A DNA stretch of 64,000 bases from Trinickia diaoshuihuensis (GCF_003390925.1 NZ_QUBS01000083.1:62001-126000), one strand, 5' to 3'; shown: positions 9,199 through 18,844, numbered from the stretch's first letter. Numbers and translations: made by a program. The notes: generated by a model from the sequence alone, not told the origin.

Positions 9199-9942
9199 CT
9201 AATCGTGCTCGGCGGCCGGCGCTACCGATGCGCCGGCGATTGCATGCCTGCGCAGCGCCTCGGCGACGAAGCCCGACGCCTTCATCTCTTCGACGAAGGC
9301 CTGCAAGACACCGGCCGCCGCGCTGCCACGGCGCTTGGGCGTGCCCATGGCCTGCCGGATGACCATGAATCGCTCGTCGAGCAATCTGAGCCCAGGCGTT
9401 ATTCGCGCATCGGCTTCCAATTGCTGCTTGACCCCTGCGGCGACTTCGAGATTTTGTTCGAGGAACATGGAGACGACTGCCGGTGACGACGGCGCGCGGA
9501 CGATCCGCGCCGCCTTCAGTTCGCGCGAGAGATACAGATCGTAGGCGCTGCCTTTGCCGACGACGACGCGGTTGTGGGCTTGATCGACGTCGCCGTTGGT
9601 GCGGATCGGTGCATCGTCTCTCACGAGATAAAAGCCCTCGATCAATACATAGGGCGCGGTGAATTCGATTTTTTCACCGCGTAGCGGATCGATCGCAAAA
9701 AAGCCGATATCGGCGCGTTCGTCGCTCACGGCTTCGACGGACTTGCCGGCCGTGTCGAAGACGACCAATTCCAACTCGACGCCGAGCCGCTTCGCGAACC
9801 CTCGGGCGAGCTCGATGGAGACGCCGCCGGGCTCGCCGGTTGCCGGATCCTTGTTGGCGAGGATCGGATTGCCGAGGTTGATCGAGGCGCGCAGCTTGCC
9901 GGTGGGTGCAAAGGCGCTGACGATGGACGGGTCGATGGTCAT
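9199..9942 (-). CDS. Family 3 solute-binding-like protein without signal peptide
   Basis: The protein of about 247 residues has the fold signature of amino-acid ABC binding proteins (GKLRASINLGNP, then GVSIELARGFAKRLG and ADIGFFAIDPLR). Those proteins are normally periplasmic, but this one starts directly with the mature-domain sequence and no hydrophobic leader is seen from the ATG at 9942; the longer frame to 10008 adds charged residues, not a signal peptide. No permease or ATPase gene is next to it. It lies 13 bases after the stop of the VC0807-like membrane protein gene and probably shares its transcript. It may act as a cytoplasmic small-molecule sensor or be an orphan binding protein. 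Confidence 0.75.
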   Translation of the reverse strand: MTIDPSIVSAFAPTGKLRASINLGNPILANKDPATGEPGGVSIELARGFAKRLGVELELVVFDTAGKSVEAVSDERADIGFFAIDPLRGEKIEFTAPYVLIEGFYLVRDDAPIRTNGDVDQAHNRVVVGKGSAYDLYLSRELKAARIVRAPSSPAVVSMFLEQNLEVAAGVKQQLEADARITPGLRLLDERFMVIRQAMGTPKRRGSAAAGVLQAFVEEMKASGFVAEALRRHAIAGASVAPAAEHD

Positions 9943-9955
9943 GAGCGTTCCGGGC

Positions 9956-10603
9956 TTAGGTGGGTATATGAGTCGATCCCGCGGCCGATACGGTGCTTTC
10001 TCGCGCACGCATGCGCTTGCGCATCCAGATCGTCCACAACATCATCGCGCCGTAAATGGCGTAGCTGATGATCGGCAATACCGCCAGCGATCGCTCGACC
10101 GGCCAGTGCCATGCGAGCCAACAGCGCACGAGCATCTCGCCGGTCAGCGCGGCGCCCCACGCGGCGGTCATCATACGCAGATTCGCACGAAGGCTCGGCC
10201 GCTCCTTCCAGAGCGCGTCGAAGCGGCTAGCGCCGTCCGCTTGCTGACGCGCGACCGTTGCTCTCCCAAGGTAGTAAACGAGCGGCCGCTCGCGTAGCAG
10301 CGACAGAAGAAACGCGACGCCGATCAAACCCGAGGCGAGCGATTCGCGCACGAGCAAGATCCGCGGGCTGCCGCCGATCGCCATCAGCGCGATCGATAGG
10401 CCGATGCCGGCCAATACGATGACGCTGAGCGCGTCGACGCGGCGCACCTTGGCGAACTCGACAGCGCTCCATGCCAACGGCGGGACCGCCGAGGCGTAAA
10501 GCGCGCCTAGAGACCCAAGCGAAGGCAGCGCCAGGCGATAGACGAGCCAGGGCAAGAATAGGTTGACTACAAGCTCGAGGACAACGCCGGCCTTTATTTT
10601 CAT
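9956..10603 (-). CDS. VC0807-family integral membrane protein of unknown function
   Basis: This 215-residue protein has five to six hydrophobic segments, an early conserved-looking ELVVNLFLPWLVY stretch, the segment VPPLAWSAVEFAKVRRVDALS and a later PLVYYLG motif. This pattern matches the VC0807-type group, distantly like intracellular septation protein A. Function is not established. It is divergent from the AraC-family gene at 10693 with an 89-base gap, so that regulator may control it. The basic C-terminus (RKRMRARE) suggests a cytoplasmic tail. Confidence 0.7.
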   Translation of the reverse strand: MKIKAGVVLELVVNLFLPWLVYRLALPSLGSLGALYASAVPPLAWSAVEFAKVRRVDALSVIVLAGIGLSIALMAIGGSPRILLVRESLASGLIGVAFLLSLLRERPLVYYLGRATVARQQADGASRFDALWKERPSLRANLRMMTAAWGAALTGEMLVRCWLAWHWPVERSLAVLPIISYAIYGAMMLWTIWMRKRMRARESTVSAAGSTHIPT

Positions 10604-10692
10604 ATTCAGTGGGTCTCCGTTTGGACGACGACTGTACGGCGATTAAGAAGTATACGCAGTAACATAGCGGTTCGGGTCAGTATGGGGGTCAC

Positions 10693-11577
10693 ATGACGCG
10701 TACGTTAGTGGAAAGCGTCAAACGCTATACCGAGGGCCAAGGAGGGCAAAGCCCATTCGTCACACCGATCGACGGTGTGACGATTCTGCGCTCCGATCAT
10801 GAAAAGCATCCGTCTCACCTCGTCATGAAGCCGGCGCTGTGCGTCGTTGTCCAAGGCGAGAAGTGGACGACATTCGGCGACAAACGATACGACTATCGAG
10901 CGGGACAAGCGCTGGTGGTCAGCGTTGAATTGCCGGCGATGAGCCGGATTGTCCAAGCGAGCCCCGACGAACCTTATCTGTGTGTCGTCATCGAGTTCAA
11001 CCTCGGCGTGATGCGCGAGGTGATGGAGCAACTCGATCGCCCTCCCACGCCCGAAGGGGAACTCGGGCATGGTGTGTTCGTCACCGACTTCGACGGTCCA
11101 CTGGCCGATTGCGTATTGCGCACGATGCGATTGCTCGATACGCCGCACGCGATACCCGTGATCGCGCCGATGATCATGCGGGAAATCTGCTACTGGCTGT
11201 TGGCCGGGCCGCACGGTGGCGAAGTGGCCAAACTCGTTCTTGCCAATGGCCACGTGGAGCGTGTCGTCAGCGCGATTCATGACTTGCGGGCGCGATACGC
11301 GGAGACGGTCCGGATCGAAGAACTCGCATCGGTCGCGCAAATGAGTTTGTCGGCATTTCATCGCCAGTTCAAAGCATTGACTTCGATGACGCCGCTTCAA
11401 TATCAAAAGCAGCTTCGCTTGCTCGAGGCGCGTCATTTGATGCTGACGGGCGCCGCGAACGCCGAGGCGGCCGCGTATCGGGTGGGCTATGAAAGTCCTT
11501 CGCAATTCAGCCGCGAGTACGCACGAATGTTCGGCGCGCCGCCGCGTCGCGATATCGCCGCGTTGAGCGCCGCCTGA
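10693..11577 (+). CDS. AraC-family transcriptional regulator with N-terminal cupin (AraC_N)
   Basis: The 294-residue protein has an N-terminal AraC_N-type cupin domain (about 20-175; KPALCVVVQGEKWTTFGDKRYDY is typical) and a C-terminal pair of helix-turn-helix motifs (about 190-285). The layout is that of regulators found beside oxidoreductase or membrane protein genes. It is divergent from the VC0807-like gene, its most likely target. Effector unknown. Confidence 0.88.
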   Translation: MTRTLVESVKRYTEGQGGQSPFVTPIDGVTILRSDHEKHPSHLVMKPALCVVVQGEKWTTFGDKRYDYRAGQALVVSVELPAMSRIVQASPDEPYLCVVIEFNLGVMREVMEQLDRPPTPEGELGHGVFVTDFDGPLADCVLRTMRLLDTPHAIPVIAPMIMREICYWLLAGPHGGEVAKLVLANGHVERVVSAIHDLRARYAETVRIEELASVAQMSLSAFHRQFKALTSMTPLQYQKQLRLLEARHLMLTGAANAEAAAYRVGYESPSQFSREYARMFGAPPRRDIAALSAA

Positions 11578-11593
11578 GTTGCGTAGCGATGTG

Positions 11594-11977
11594 TCACCAG
11601 TCCTTCGGTAAGGCGGCTTTGCGGCTGCGCTTCGATGTAGGCTCGACACCTATCCGCGGATCGCGTGCAAGCACGATCGAGACGATCCGTGCGACGACCG
11701 TCTCGAACTCCGGGTGAGTCTGCGATACGTAGAGCCACTTGCCGATTATCGGATGCACTTGCAGGGCAGGCATCTCTTCGATAAGCGTCGCGTGGTGTTC
11801 CTGGGAGGTGCATACGAGCATGCCGTTCCAAGGCTCTTGGCGATCGCCCGCGGTGATGCACAATCGAGCGTCGATATAGGCGGCGTCCATGCTGAACATC
11901 CGCTTGCGGACGTAGGTCGGATCGCGTTCGAATGCGTCGAGGATCCAGGATAACGAGTTGCGGATAGTAGCGGGCAT
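11594..11977 (-). CDS. Conserved-looking hypothetical protein
   Basis: A 127-residue soluble protein that I do not recognise. It is rich in aromatic and Met residues in the middle (for example FSMDAAYIDARLCI and IIGKWLYVSQTHPEF) and has a basic tail. No signal peptide or membrane helix is seen. The size and the single alpha/beta-looking domain are reminiscent of TfoX-N or MmcQ/YjbR-like folds, but no motif settles this. It converges with the AraC-family gene, with 16 bases between the stops. Confidence 0.6.
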   Translation of the reverse strand: MPATIRNSLSWILDAFERDPTYVRKRMFSMDAAYIDARLCITAGDRQEPWNGMLVCTSQEHHATLIEEMPALQVHPIIGKWLYVSQTHPEFETVVARIVSIVLARDPRIGVEPTSKRSRKAALPKDW

Positions 11978-12133
11978 CGGGGAGGGAAACCTTCGGCAGG
12001 GCGCTCATTGACTGAGTTCGAGCCGTAAGTATAGATGCCTCCCACGCATACTACGTTTTCGTCGAAAGAGCAGGCGCTGCGCACCGTTGCCGGCTGCCCG
12101 CGCGCAACGCCGTTCTCTATCGAGGCTTGGCCG

Positions 12134-13249
12134 CTACGCCAACAACTCCTCGGCGTGCACGTACTTATGTCCCAACGCTTTCGCGACCGCCTCGTGCGTC
12201 ACCTGTCCCTCGCATACGTTCAAGCCCGCGCGCAGATGCGGATCATCGCTCATCGCGCGCTTCCATCCCTTGCCCGCCAGTGCGATCGCGTGTGCGAGCG
12301 TGGCATTCGTCAAAGCGAAGGTGGACGTGCGCGCCACAGCACCCGGCATGTTCGCGACGCAATAGTGAACGACGCCGTCCACCACGAACGTGGGCTCCGC
12401 ATGCGTGGTGGGGTGGGATGTTTCGAAGCAACCGCCTTGATCGATCGCGACGTCGACGACGACCGCGCCTTTTTTCATCGTCGAGATCATGTTGCGCGTG
12501 ACGAGCTTAGGCGCCGTGGCACCCGGTATCAGCACGGCGCCGATCACGGCATCGGCGCTCGCCACGCATCGCTCGAGCGAATGCGCGCTCGAAAACATCG
12601 TTGTGATGCGGTTGCCGAAAATCAGATCGAGGTGTCGCAGGCGTTCGACGTTGGTATCGAGAATCGTGACGCGGGCGCCCATGCCGACGGCCATTTGCAG
12701 CGCATTGGTTCCGACCGTGCCGCCGCCGATCACGACGACGTGCCCCGGCGCGACGCCGGGCACCCCCGCCAGCAGCAATCCCATGCCACCGGCGGGCTTT
12801 TCCAGATGCGCTGCCGCGACTTGAATCGACATGCGGCCCGCCACTTCGCTCATCGGCGCGAGCAGCGGAAGCCCGCCGCCGGGCCCGGTGATCGTCTCGT
12901 AGGCGATACAGACGGCGCCCGAGGCGATGAGATCGGTTGCTTGTTCGCGGTCGGGAGCGAGGTGCAGATAGGTATAGAGAATCTGGCCGCGCCGCAACAT
13001 GGCCCGCTCGACGGCTTGCGGCTCCTTGACCTTGATGATCATGTCGGCGCGCGCGAAGATTTCTTGTGCGTCGCCGCATACCGTGGCGCCCGCGGCCACG
13101 TAAGCTTCGTCGGGAAGACCGACGGCGGCGCCGGCATCTTTTTGAACGAGGACTTGATGACCGCGACCGACAAGCTCGCGGGTGCCCGCGGGGGTTAAGC
13201 CTACGCGGTATTCCTGATTTTTGATCTCTTTGGGAACGCCCACCAGCAT
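12134..13249 (-). CDS. ald: Alanine dehydrogenase
   Basis: Ald catalyses the NAD-dependent reversible oxidative deamination of L-alanine to pyruvate and ammonia, supporting alanine use as carbon and nitrogen source. The 371-residue length is exactly usual. The N-terminus MLVGVPKEIKNQEYRVGLTP, the catalytic His in LYTYLHLAPD (about residue 96) and the Rossmann motif VVIGGGTVGTNA (about 170-181) are all present. The start has a strong GGAGGT box upstream. No Lrp-type regulator lies next to it. Confidence 0.95.
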   Translation of the reverse strand: MLVGVPKEIKNQEYRVGLTPAGTRELVGRGHQVLVQKDAGAAVGLPDEAYVAAGATVCGDAQEIFARADMIIKVKEPQAVERAMLRRGQILYTYLHLAPDREQATDLIASGAVCIAYETITGPGGGLPLLAPMSEVAGRMSIQVAAAHLEKPAGGMGLLLAGVPGVAPGHVVVIGGGTVGTNALQMAVGMGARVTILDTNVERLRHLDLIFGNRITTMFSSAHSLERCVASADAVIGAVLIPGATAPKLVTRNMISTMKKGAVVVDVAIDQGGCFETSHPTTHAEPTFVVDGVVHYCVANMPGAVARTSTFALTNATLAHAIALAGKGWKRAMSDDPHLRAGLNVCEGQVTHEAVAKALGHKYVHAEELLA

Positions 13250-13406
13250 GATGCACCTCCTCCGTGTACGGAATCGATTGATCGTATGCTCGATCGCAGG
13301 CTCGTGACCTGGGATGACGACATACTACGCCGACAGGGCTTCACAGCGTGCAGTTCTTCTTCCGATAAAAAAGGGCGTCCTTGCTGTCTTATCCCGGAGG
13401 CGGGCG

Positions 13407-13429
13407 AACGCGCGCAAGCTGCGCGCGTT
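13407..13429. other. Perfect 10-bp hairpin downstream of ppnP
   Basis: AACGCGCGCA and TGCGCGCGTT form a perfect stem with a 3-base loop, 19 bases past the ppnP stop. There is no T-run on the minus strand, so it is not a classical intrinsic terminator; it could protect the mRNA 3' end. Confidence 0.4.
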
Positions 13430-13447
13430 GCCTGTGCGTGGCGTGCT

Positions 13448-13768
13448 TTACAAGTAGCTGCAAACGTAGTCGAGCGTTTCGATGACGTCGATGTCGAAGC
13501 GGCTCTTGCCGGGTATCGAGAACGACTGGCCCGCGCCGTACGTCGTCCATTGATCGCTTCCTTCGAGACGGATGCGGCACTGACCGGCTTGCACTTCCAT
13601 GAGTTCGGGCGCGTCGGTGCCGAAGTTCAGCGTGCCGGGCAGGATCACGCCGAGCGTCTTGCGGCTGCCGTCCGCGAACAGAACGGTGTGCGAGACGCAT
13701 TTGCCGTCGAAGTAGACATTGGCCCGTTTGACTACGGAAACTTGATCGAATTGCGTTGCTGCCGTCAT
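13448..13768 (-). CDS. ppnP: Pyrimidine/purine nucleoside phosphorylase PpnP
   Basis: PpnP (YaiE, DUF1255) is a small cupin that phosphorolyses several nucleosides to base and ribose-1-phosphate. The 106-residue product shows the family core: [25 protein letters not shown] and the C-terminal [17 protein letters not shown]. The ATG at 13768 is preceded by AGGAG; a longer frame up to 13855 has no family similarity. It is a single gene between ald and the divergent peptidase gene. Confidence 0.92.
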   Translation of the reverse strand: MTAATQFDQVSVVKRANVYFDGKCVSHTVLFADGSRKTLGVILPGTLNFGTDAPELMEVQAGQCRIRLEGSDQWTTYGAGQSFSIPGKSRFDIDVIETLDYVCSYL

Positions 13769-14007
13769 GGCGGACTTTCTCCTGTTAGTCGCGAGTGGAT
13801 CGGTTGCGCGCGGTTCGGGCGCCGGAAACCCCGGCCGGCGAAAATACATCATCATACCGGCTGCCGCCGGCGTGGATCTCGGGGGCTTTGCTCGGTAGCC
13901 GCACCGCGTTTACGTCCGGCGGGTATGATGCCTCTGCTCTCCGGCGTAGCGCAGGACCGACCTACCGAAAATTTCCCTCGTCCCGTTCCCTTTCTCGATC
14001 GCGCTTC

Positions 14008-15885
14008 ATGGAATCCACCCGCTCGTTTTTCGATGGACTCAATCACACGTATTTGCAGCTTCTAAAGGCCGAGGGCGAGTTGTACTGGTCCGTCTATACC
14101 GGTCTGAGCACGGAACATGATGCGCTGGCACATGCAACGCTAAAACGGAAAAAATTTGCCGGTGACGCGTCGCGTCTCGCCGGCGTGCGCGAGCATCTTG
14201 CGTATGTTTTGGCGGCCGAGCCGTCGCGCGAGAGGGACGCGTTGGCAACGGGTCTTCGAGGGTGGATTCGCGTTCTCGAGGCAAGCGCGATCGGTAACGG
14301 CCGCGCCGCGCAGATACTGAGCGAGCTGACCACGCTGGACGCAGAGCTCTTCGCCAAAAGGCAAGCGTACAAAATGAGCCATGTGAACGCAGCGGGACGG
14401 CGCGAAGAAGCATCCCCATCTGCGTTGCGTAACAACCTGGCCTCGAACGCCGACGAATCGGCGCGCAAGAGTTCGCACGAGGCGCTTCATGGCCTCGAAC
14501 AATGGGTTTTATCGAACGGCTTCGTCGAGATCGTCGGCAAACGTAATGCACTCGCGCGTGAGCTTGGATATCGCAACTTCTTCGAGTATCGACTGAAGAC
14601 GAACAGCGGCTTGACGCCCGAGCAATTGTTTTCAATTTTCGACGAGTTCGAGCGAAGCACGCGCGAGGCTCATCACAACGCGCTGGCGCGTTTAGTAGAA
14701 GAACAGGGCCGCGATGCGTTGTTGCCGCATAACCTCGCGTTCGCAATGCAGGGCGAGACGGCGGGCGAGATGGACGTCTATTTCCCACTCGGTAAAGCAC
14801 CGGAGCGCTGGGCCGAGTCGTTCCGGCGTATGGGGGTCTCATACCGGGGCGCGCGGATCGAGATCGATCTCATGGAACGGCGGGGAAAATTCCCCACGGG
14901 CTTTTGTATCGCGCCGACGCCCGGCTATGACGACGACTTACTGGGGCCGATACCCGCGGACGTGAGGTTCACGTCGACCGCGGGCTTGGGCCAAAGCGGA
15001 GCGGGCTTGCGCGCGCTGACAGTGCTGTTCCACGAAGCCGGCCATGCCGCGCACTTCGCCAATGTGAAGATGAACTCGCCTTGCTTTTCGCAAGAATTTC
15101 CACCGAGTTCCCCCGCTCTCCTAGAGACGCAAGCAAAATTCTTCGATGCCTTCCCTACAGACCCTTGCTGGTTGAAACGCTACGCGAAAGACGCAGGCGG
15201 AAACGCGATGCCCGATGAGGCGATCCGACGACTCATGGAGGCTCGCCAAGCGTACTTGGCGTATAGCGAACGCCGCGATCTTATCCCCACATACTTCGAG
15301 TGGGCGATGTACGGCATGGACGACAGAGAGCGAACGGCGGATTCGCTACTATCGTTGGCGAAATCGGTGACCCACCGGATTCTCGGCATCCCCGGCCATA
15401 CCGATTATGTGCTCGCAACGCCGCACCCGATTTATCACGACATGGCTGTCTACTACCAAGGCTACTTGATGGCGAAGATGGCCGCGGCGCAAGTTCGTGC
15501 ACACTTTATGAACGCGTTCGGCTATATCGTCGATAACCCTAAAGTGGGCCCGTTGCTCGCCCAGCACTGCTGGGCGCCGGGTAATGGCGCCACGTTGGAC
15601 GAGACCTTGATCGCGTTGACCGGCGAACCGCTCAACGCGTCCTATCTAGCGGCACAATGCAATCGCTCGCCACAAGCGGCCTGGGAGCAAGCGATGCACG
15701 CATTCGACGAAAGCAGCCGAGGGAACAACGACGAGCCTTCGACCGAACTCGATGCATTCATTTCGCTGGTGCATGGCGGCGAACGGATTGCCGATAGCGG
15801 CACTTCCTTGTCCGCCATGTATGCTGCATTCGAACATTGGATCGAGCATTACCCCGCGCGGTCACCTCATGCGCGCGTCGAATGA
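14008..15885 (+). CDS. M3-family zinc metallopeptidase (oligopeptidase-like)
   Basis: The 625-residue protein carries the zinc motif HEAGH (His342, Glu343, His346) followed by a downstream Glu-containing helix (PALLETQAKFFD), as in the M3 thimet/PepF-type oligopeptidases. The N-terminal two thirds are helical, as expected for the cage-like M3 fold. No signal peptide is seen, so it is probably cytoplasmic and degrades short peptides. I chose the ATG at 14008 because similarity begins there; a longer in-frame reading to 13795 is low-complexity. Usual PepF proteins are about 600 residues, so this is full length. Confidence 0.85.
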   Translation: MESTRSFFDGLNHTYLQLLKAEGELYWSVYTGLSTEHDALAHATLKRKKFAGDASRLAGVREHLAYVLAAEPSRERDALATGLRGWIRVLEASAIGNGRAAQILSELTTLDAELFAKRQAYKMSHVNAAGRREEASPSALRNNLASNADESARKSSHEALHGLEQWVLSNGFVEIVGKRNALARELGYRNFFEYRLKTNSGLTPEQLFSIFDEFERSTREAHHNALARLVEEQGRDALLPHNLAFAMQGETAGEMDVYFPLGKAPERWAESFRRMGVSYRGARIEIDLMERRGKFPTGFCIAPTPGYDDDLLGPIPADVRFTSTAGLGQSGAGLRALTVLFHEAGHAAHFANVKMNSPCFSQEFPPSSPALLETQAKFFDAFPTDPCWLKRYAKDAGGNAMPDEAIRRLMEARQAYLAYSERRDLIPTYFEWAMYGMDDRERTADSLLSLAKSVTHRILGIPGHTDYVLATPHPIYHDMAVYYQGYLMAKMAAAQVRAHFMNAFGYIVDNPKVGPLLAQHCWAPGNGATLDETLIALTGEPLNASYLAAQCNRSPQAAWEQAMHAFDESSRGNNDEPSTELDAFISLVHGGERIADSGTSLSAMYAAFEHWIEHYPARSPHARVE

Positions 15886-15921
15886 ATTTAAACCGATGGT
15901 GGAGTTCACTGAGGAGGCGGC

Positions 15922-16875
15922 ATGAAATTCGTCTTGACGGTATTGCTTTGCGCTTGCACTGCGATCGCACAGGCGGCGGGACTGAAGTTCGCCCGAATTG
16001 CGGCCGGAGCCGACGGCCCCGAATTGAAAGTCGCGGTATGGACACCGTGCGCCGAAGCGCCGGAATCGCTAACGTTGGGGCCTTACGTCTTGAAAGCACG
16101 GCCCGATTGTCCAACCGTTGGAGACCATCTCCCGTTGGTCGTGATCTCGCATGGTCATGGCGGATCGTTGCTCAATCATTACGACCTGGCGGAAAAGTTG
16201 GCCGACGCGGGATTTATCGTCGCGGCCACCAATCATCCGGGCGATAACTATTCGGATATGAGCCGCACGGCGGACATATCGGTTTTCATCGAGCGGCCAG
16301 CGGACATCAAGCGGCTTATCGATTACATGCTCCACGCCGCGCCGGACGCACGCAAAATCGACCCGCAGAGGATCGGCTTTTTCGGTTTCTCACGCGGCGG
16401 CTATACGGGCCTCGTGTTGGCGGGCGGCAATCCCGACTACCTGCACGCGCCGGTCCCTTGTCCAGACCTGACCCTGCCGGTTTGCCGTCAACGGCATAAC
16501 AAGCAGCCGGTGCGCGAACCATTCGTGCATGATTCGCGAATCAAGGCGTATGTGCTTGCTGACCCGCTGGATGAGTTTCCGACCGCGAAAAGCTTGAAAG
16601 ACGTGAAAGCGCCGATTCAACTGTGGGCCTCTCAGTACGGCGGCGATGGCGTGCTGCCCGAAACGATGCCCGCTCTTGCGCACGTGCTTCCCACCGAGCC
16701 CGATTTCCACGTCGTGTCCAACGCGGGACATTTCTCATTTCTGCCTCCGTGTTCGCAGCAACTAGCGAAAGCTTCGCCCGATCTGTGCGCCGATGCGAAA
16801 GCGTTCGACCGCGCCACGTTTCACAAGGCGTTCGACGAAGAGGTGCTGGAGTTTTTTCAAAGCCACTTGAACTGA
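15922..16875 (+). CDS. Secreted alpha/beta hydrolase (dienelactone hydrolase/PAF-acetylhydrolase-like)
   Basis: The 317-residue protein has a signal peptide (about 1-19, ending in AIAQAAG), an oxyanion-hole region VVISHGHGG (about 73-81) and the nucleophile motif GFSRGGYTG with Ser157. Late HF near NAGHFSFLPPC fits the catalytic His. The start has a good GAGGAGG box upstream. It is likely a periplasmic or secreted esterase of unknown substrate. It lies 36 bases downstream of the M3 peptidase gene and may share its transcript. Confidence 0.83.
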   Translation: MKFVLTVLLCACTAIAQAAGLKFARIAAGADGPELKVAVWTPCAEAPESLTLGPYVLKARPDCPTVGDHLPLVVISHGHGGSLLNHYDLAEKLADAGFIVAATNHPGDNYSDMSRTADISVFIERPADIKRLIDYMLHAAPDARKIDPQRIGFFGFSRGGYTGLVLAGGNPDYLHAPVPCPDLTLPVCRQRHNKQPVREPFVHDSRIKAYVLADPLDEFPTAKSLKDVKAPIQLWASQYGGDGVLPETMPALAHVLPTEPDFHVVSNAGHFSFLPPCSQQLAKASPDLCADAKAFDRATFHKAFDEEVLEFFQSHLN

Positions 16876-16886
16876 ACGATGTGCCG

Positions 16887-17780
16887 TCACGCTCCGTCGC
16901 GCAATGCCTCGACGACGACCGATAACGCTTTCGAGTATTCGCGACGGCTAGCGTAGAAGATGTGTAGACCTGGGAAAGTCGGATACCAATCTTCCAGGAC
17001 CCATCGAAGACGGCCAGCCTCAACATGAGGGCGGGCAAGCTCCTCGGGGATGAACGCAAGGCCCATTCCGCCGAGCGCGGCGTTCAGCATTTGGTATGTG
17101 CCGTTGAACGTCAATTGCCCGTCCACGCGCACTTGCATTTGCCTCTTTCCCTTCCTGAGCTCCCACGCGTAGAGGCCGCCGCGTGTGGGAAGGCGTAGGT
17201 TGATGCAATTGTGCTCGATCAGGTCTTTCGGCTGCTTCGGTGCCGGATGCCGCTCGAGATACGCGGGAGAGCCGACGACAGCAAGGCGCGCATCGGGCCC
17301 GACCCGAACGGCGATCGTGTCTTTCGCTACTTGATCCCCCCAGCGCACGCCGATATCGAAGCGATCGGCGACGATGTCGGTCAGTCCATAGTCGACGACC
17401 AGCTCTACCTTGAGGTCGGGGTAGTCCGGCAAGACTTTCGATAAACGCGGCAACAGCACGGTATCGGCGGCATAGTCGGTCGCCGTGATTCGTATCGTTC
17501 CGGCCGGTTTGTCGCGCGTCTCGACGATCGCGGCCAACTCGCTTTCGATCTCTTCGAAGCGCGGTGCGACGGTTTTCAAAAGGCGCTCGCCGGCGGCGGT
17601 CGGCGCCACGCTACGCGTGGTCCGGCTCAATAGCCGCACACCCATGCGCGCTTCGAGCGCGCGCAACGTATGGCTTAGTGCACTTTGCGTTACGCCGAGC
17701 TTGGCGCTGGCGCGGGTGAAACTGCCTTCGCGCGCCACGGCGATGAAGGCAAGCAAGTCTGTGACGTTTTCACGCAGCAT
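16887..17780 (-). CDS. LysR-family transcriptional regulator
   Basis: The 297-residue protein has the LysR winged HTH (about 5-64; TRASAKLGVTQSALSHTLRALEARMG) and a LysR substrate-binding domain (about 90-295). It is divergent from the carboxymuconolactone-decarboxylase-like gene, which is the standard LysR layout and makes that gene its probable target. The co-inducer is unknown. Confidence 0.93.
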   Translation of the reverse strand: MLRENVTDLLAFIAVAREGSFTRASAKLGVTQSALSHTLRALEARMGVRLLSRTTRSVAPTAAGERLLKTVAPRFEEIESELAAIVETRDKPAGTIRITATDYAADTVLLPRLSKVLPDYPDLKVELVVDYGLTDIVADRFDIGVRWGDQVAKDTIAVRVGPDARLAVVGSPAYLERHPAPKQPKDLIEHNCINLRLPTRGGLYAWELRKGKRQMQVRVDGQLTFNGTYQMLNAALGGMGLAFIPEELARPHVEAGRLRWVLEDWYPTFPGLHIFYASRREYSKALSVVVEALRDGA

Positions 17781-17888
17781 TGATGAGCCCCATTCATAGG
17801 TCTTTGCGAATTTTACGGCTAGCCGGACGCGAGCGCGTTGTGCAAACTAGGAAGCTATTCACCTAACCTACGCAATGAGGACGAAGAG

Positions 17889-18215
17889 ATGCCAACAAAA
17901 CCAACCGCCGCACGGGAGTCGTTCGGCACGGTCGCACCCAAGCTGGCCGAGCTCAGCGATGAAGTGCTGTTTGGTGACGTTTGGGAGCGCCCCGAATTGT
18001 CCAAGCGCGACCGTAGTTTGATTACTTGCGCTGCACTCATCGCGCTGGGCAAGACCGAGCAAATGAATTTCCACTTCCCGCGCGCGATCGAGAACGGCGT
18101 TACACACGAAGAACTGATCGAGACGATTACCCACCTTGCTTTCTACGCCGGCTGGCCTAGCGCGATGTCTGCCTTGTCCAAATTCAGGGAGCTATTTCCC
18201 GTTCCCACCAAGTGA
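17889..18215 (+). CDS. Carboxymuconolactone decarboxylase-family protein
   Basis: A 108-residue single-domain CMD protein. The segment SKRDRSLITCAALIALG and the following helix NFHFPRAIENGVTHEELIETITHLAFYAGWP are family hallmarks. It lacks the CxxC pair of AhpD peroxidases, so it is not an alkylhydroperoxidase of that type; members like this are often found next to LysR regulators and SDR or quinone enzymes. The ATG at 17889 is preceded by GAGG; an upstream extension to 17838 is not supported. Confidence 0.85.
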   Translation: MPTKPTAARESFGTVAPKLAELSDEVLFGDVWERPELSKRDRSLITCAALIALGKTEQMNFHFPRAIENGVTHEELIETITHLAFYAGWPSAMSALSKFRELFPVPTK

Positions 18216-18386
18216 GAAACCCGCCATGCAATTGAAGGGTCGAGCAACACTTCGCTGGCTCGCCGTCGCGAGGTTGAGTCGTCCAAGGCGACTTCGTTAC
18301 GGAATCTATATGAGTTAGCCGCTCGATTTTGCAGCATAGTTTTACCGCCTTCGGATACCGTTGATAGCTCTCGCATCGGCAAGGCG

Positions 18387-18750
18387 GTGATAACTATGAC
18401 GGATCAATCGGGCCCGCAGCGGCATAGCGCCCGTCGCATGTTTTCTTGTGAAGCGTTGGCGCTTTGCGCTGTTATGACGGTGCCTGCGTTCGGCGAGAGC
18501 ACAACGGCCGCGGCGGTCGAAGATTCGGCAGCCGGCAGCGCTTTGGGAGACGGATACGAACGTGAGTATCGGGTCTTCAATCCTTCGCGAATATCTGACG
18601 GCGGCGGACGGTGACTTGAACGGAGCGCTTATGCGCTATAGCGGTGGGGCGAGAGGCTACCCGGCCCGCGTGACCGATCGATTGAATGAGATTAGAGTCG
18701 CCTTCCGGGTGAAGCCAGTCGCTGCAAGCGACACCGCCACCAAATATTGA
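18387..18750 (+). pseudogene. Remnant of a lytic transglycosylase (SLT domain C-terminus)
   Basis: Two overlapping frames together look like pieces of one gene. The first (from 18387) gives a signal-peptide-like start (ALALCAVMTVPAFGES). The second, readable from about 18541 to 18750, gives TNVSIGSSILREYL, then GDLNGALMRYSGGARGYPARV, which is the C-terminal part of an SLT-type transglycosylase domain. The catalytic Glu region in between is missing and the frames differ, so the gene is broken. The identification rests on the NVSIGSSIL and ALMRYSGG patterns. Confidence 0.5.
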
Positions 18751-18844
18751 CGAGATTTTTATACCGTCACTCAATAGTTTTTCGGCATCTTTGCGCTTGA
18801 TTTGCTGCAATGTCACTATCGACAACGACCCGCGAGACAGCCAA

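Noticed and set aside
12035..13198. Plus-strand open frame opposite ald
   Set aside because: The minus strand has a full alanine dehydrogenase; the plus-strand product is Arg/His/Asp-rich shadow.
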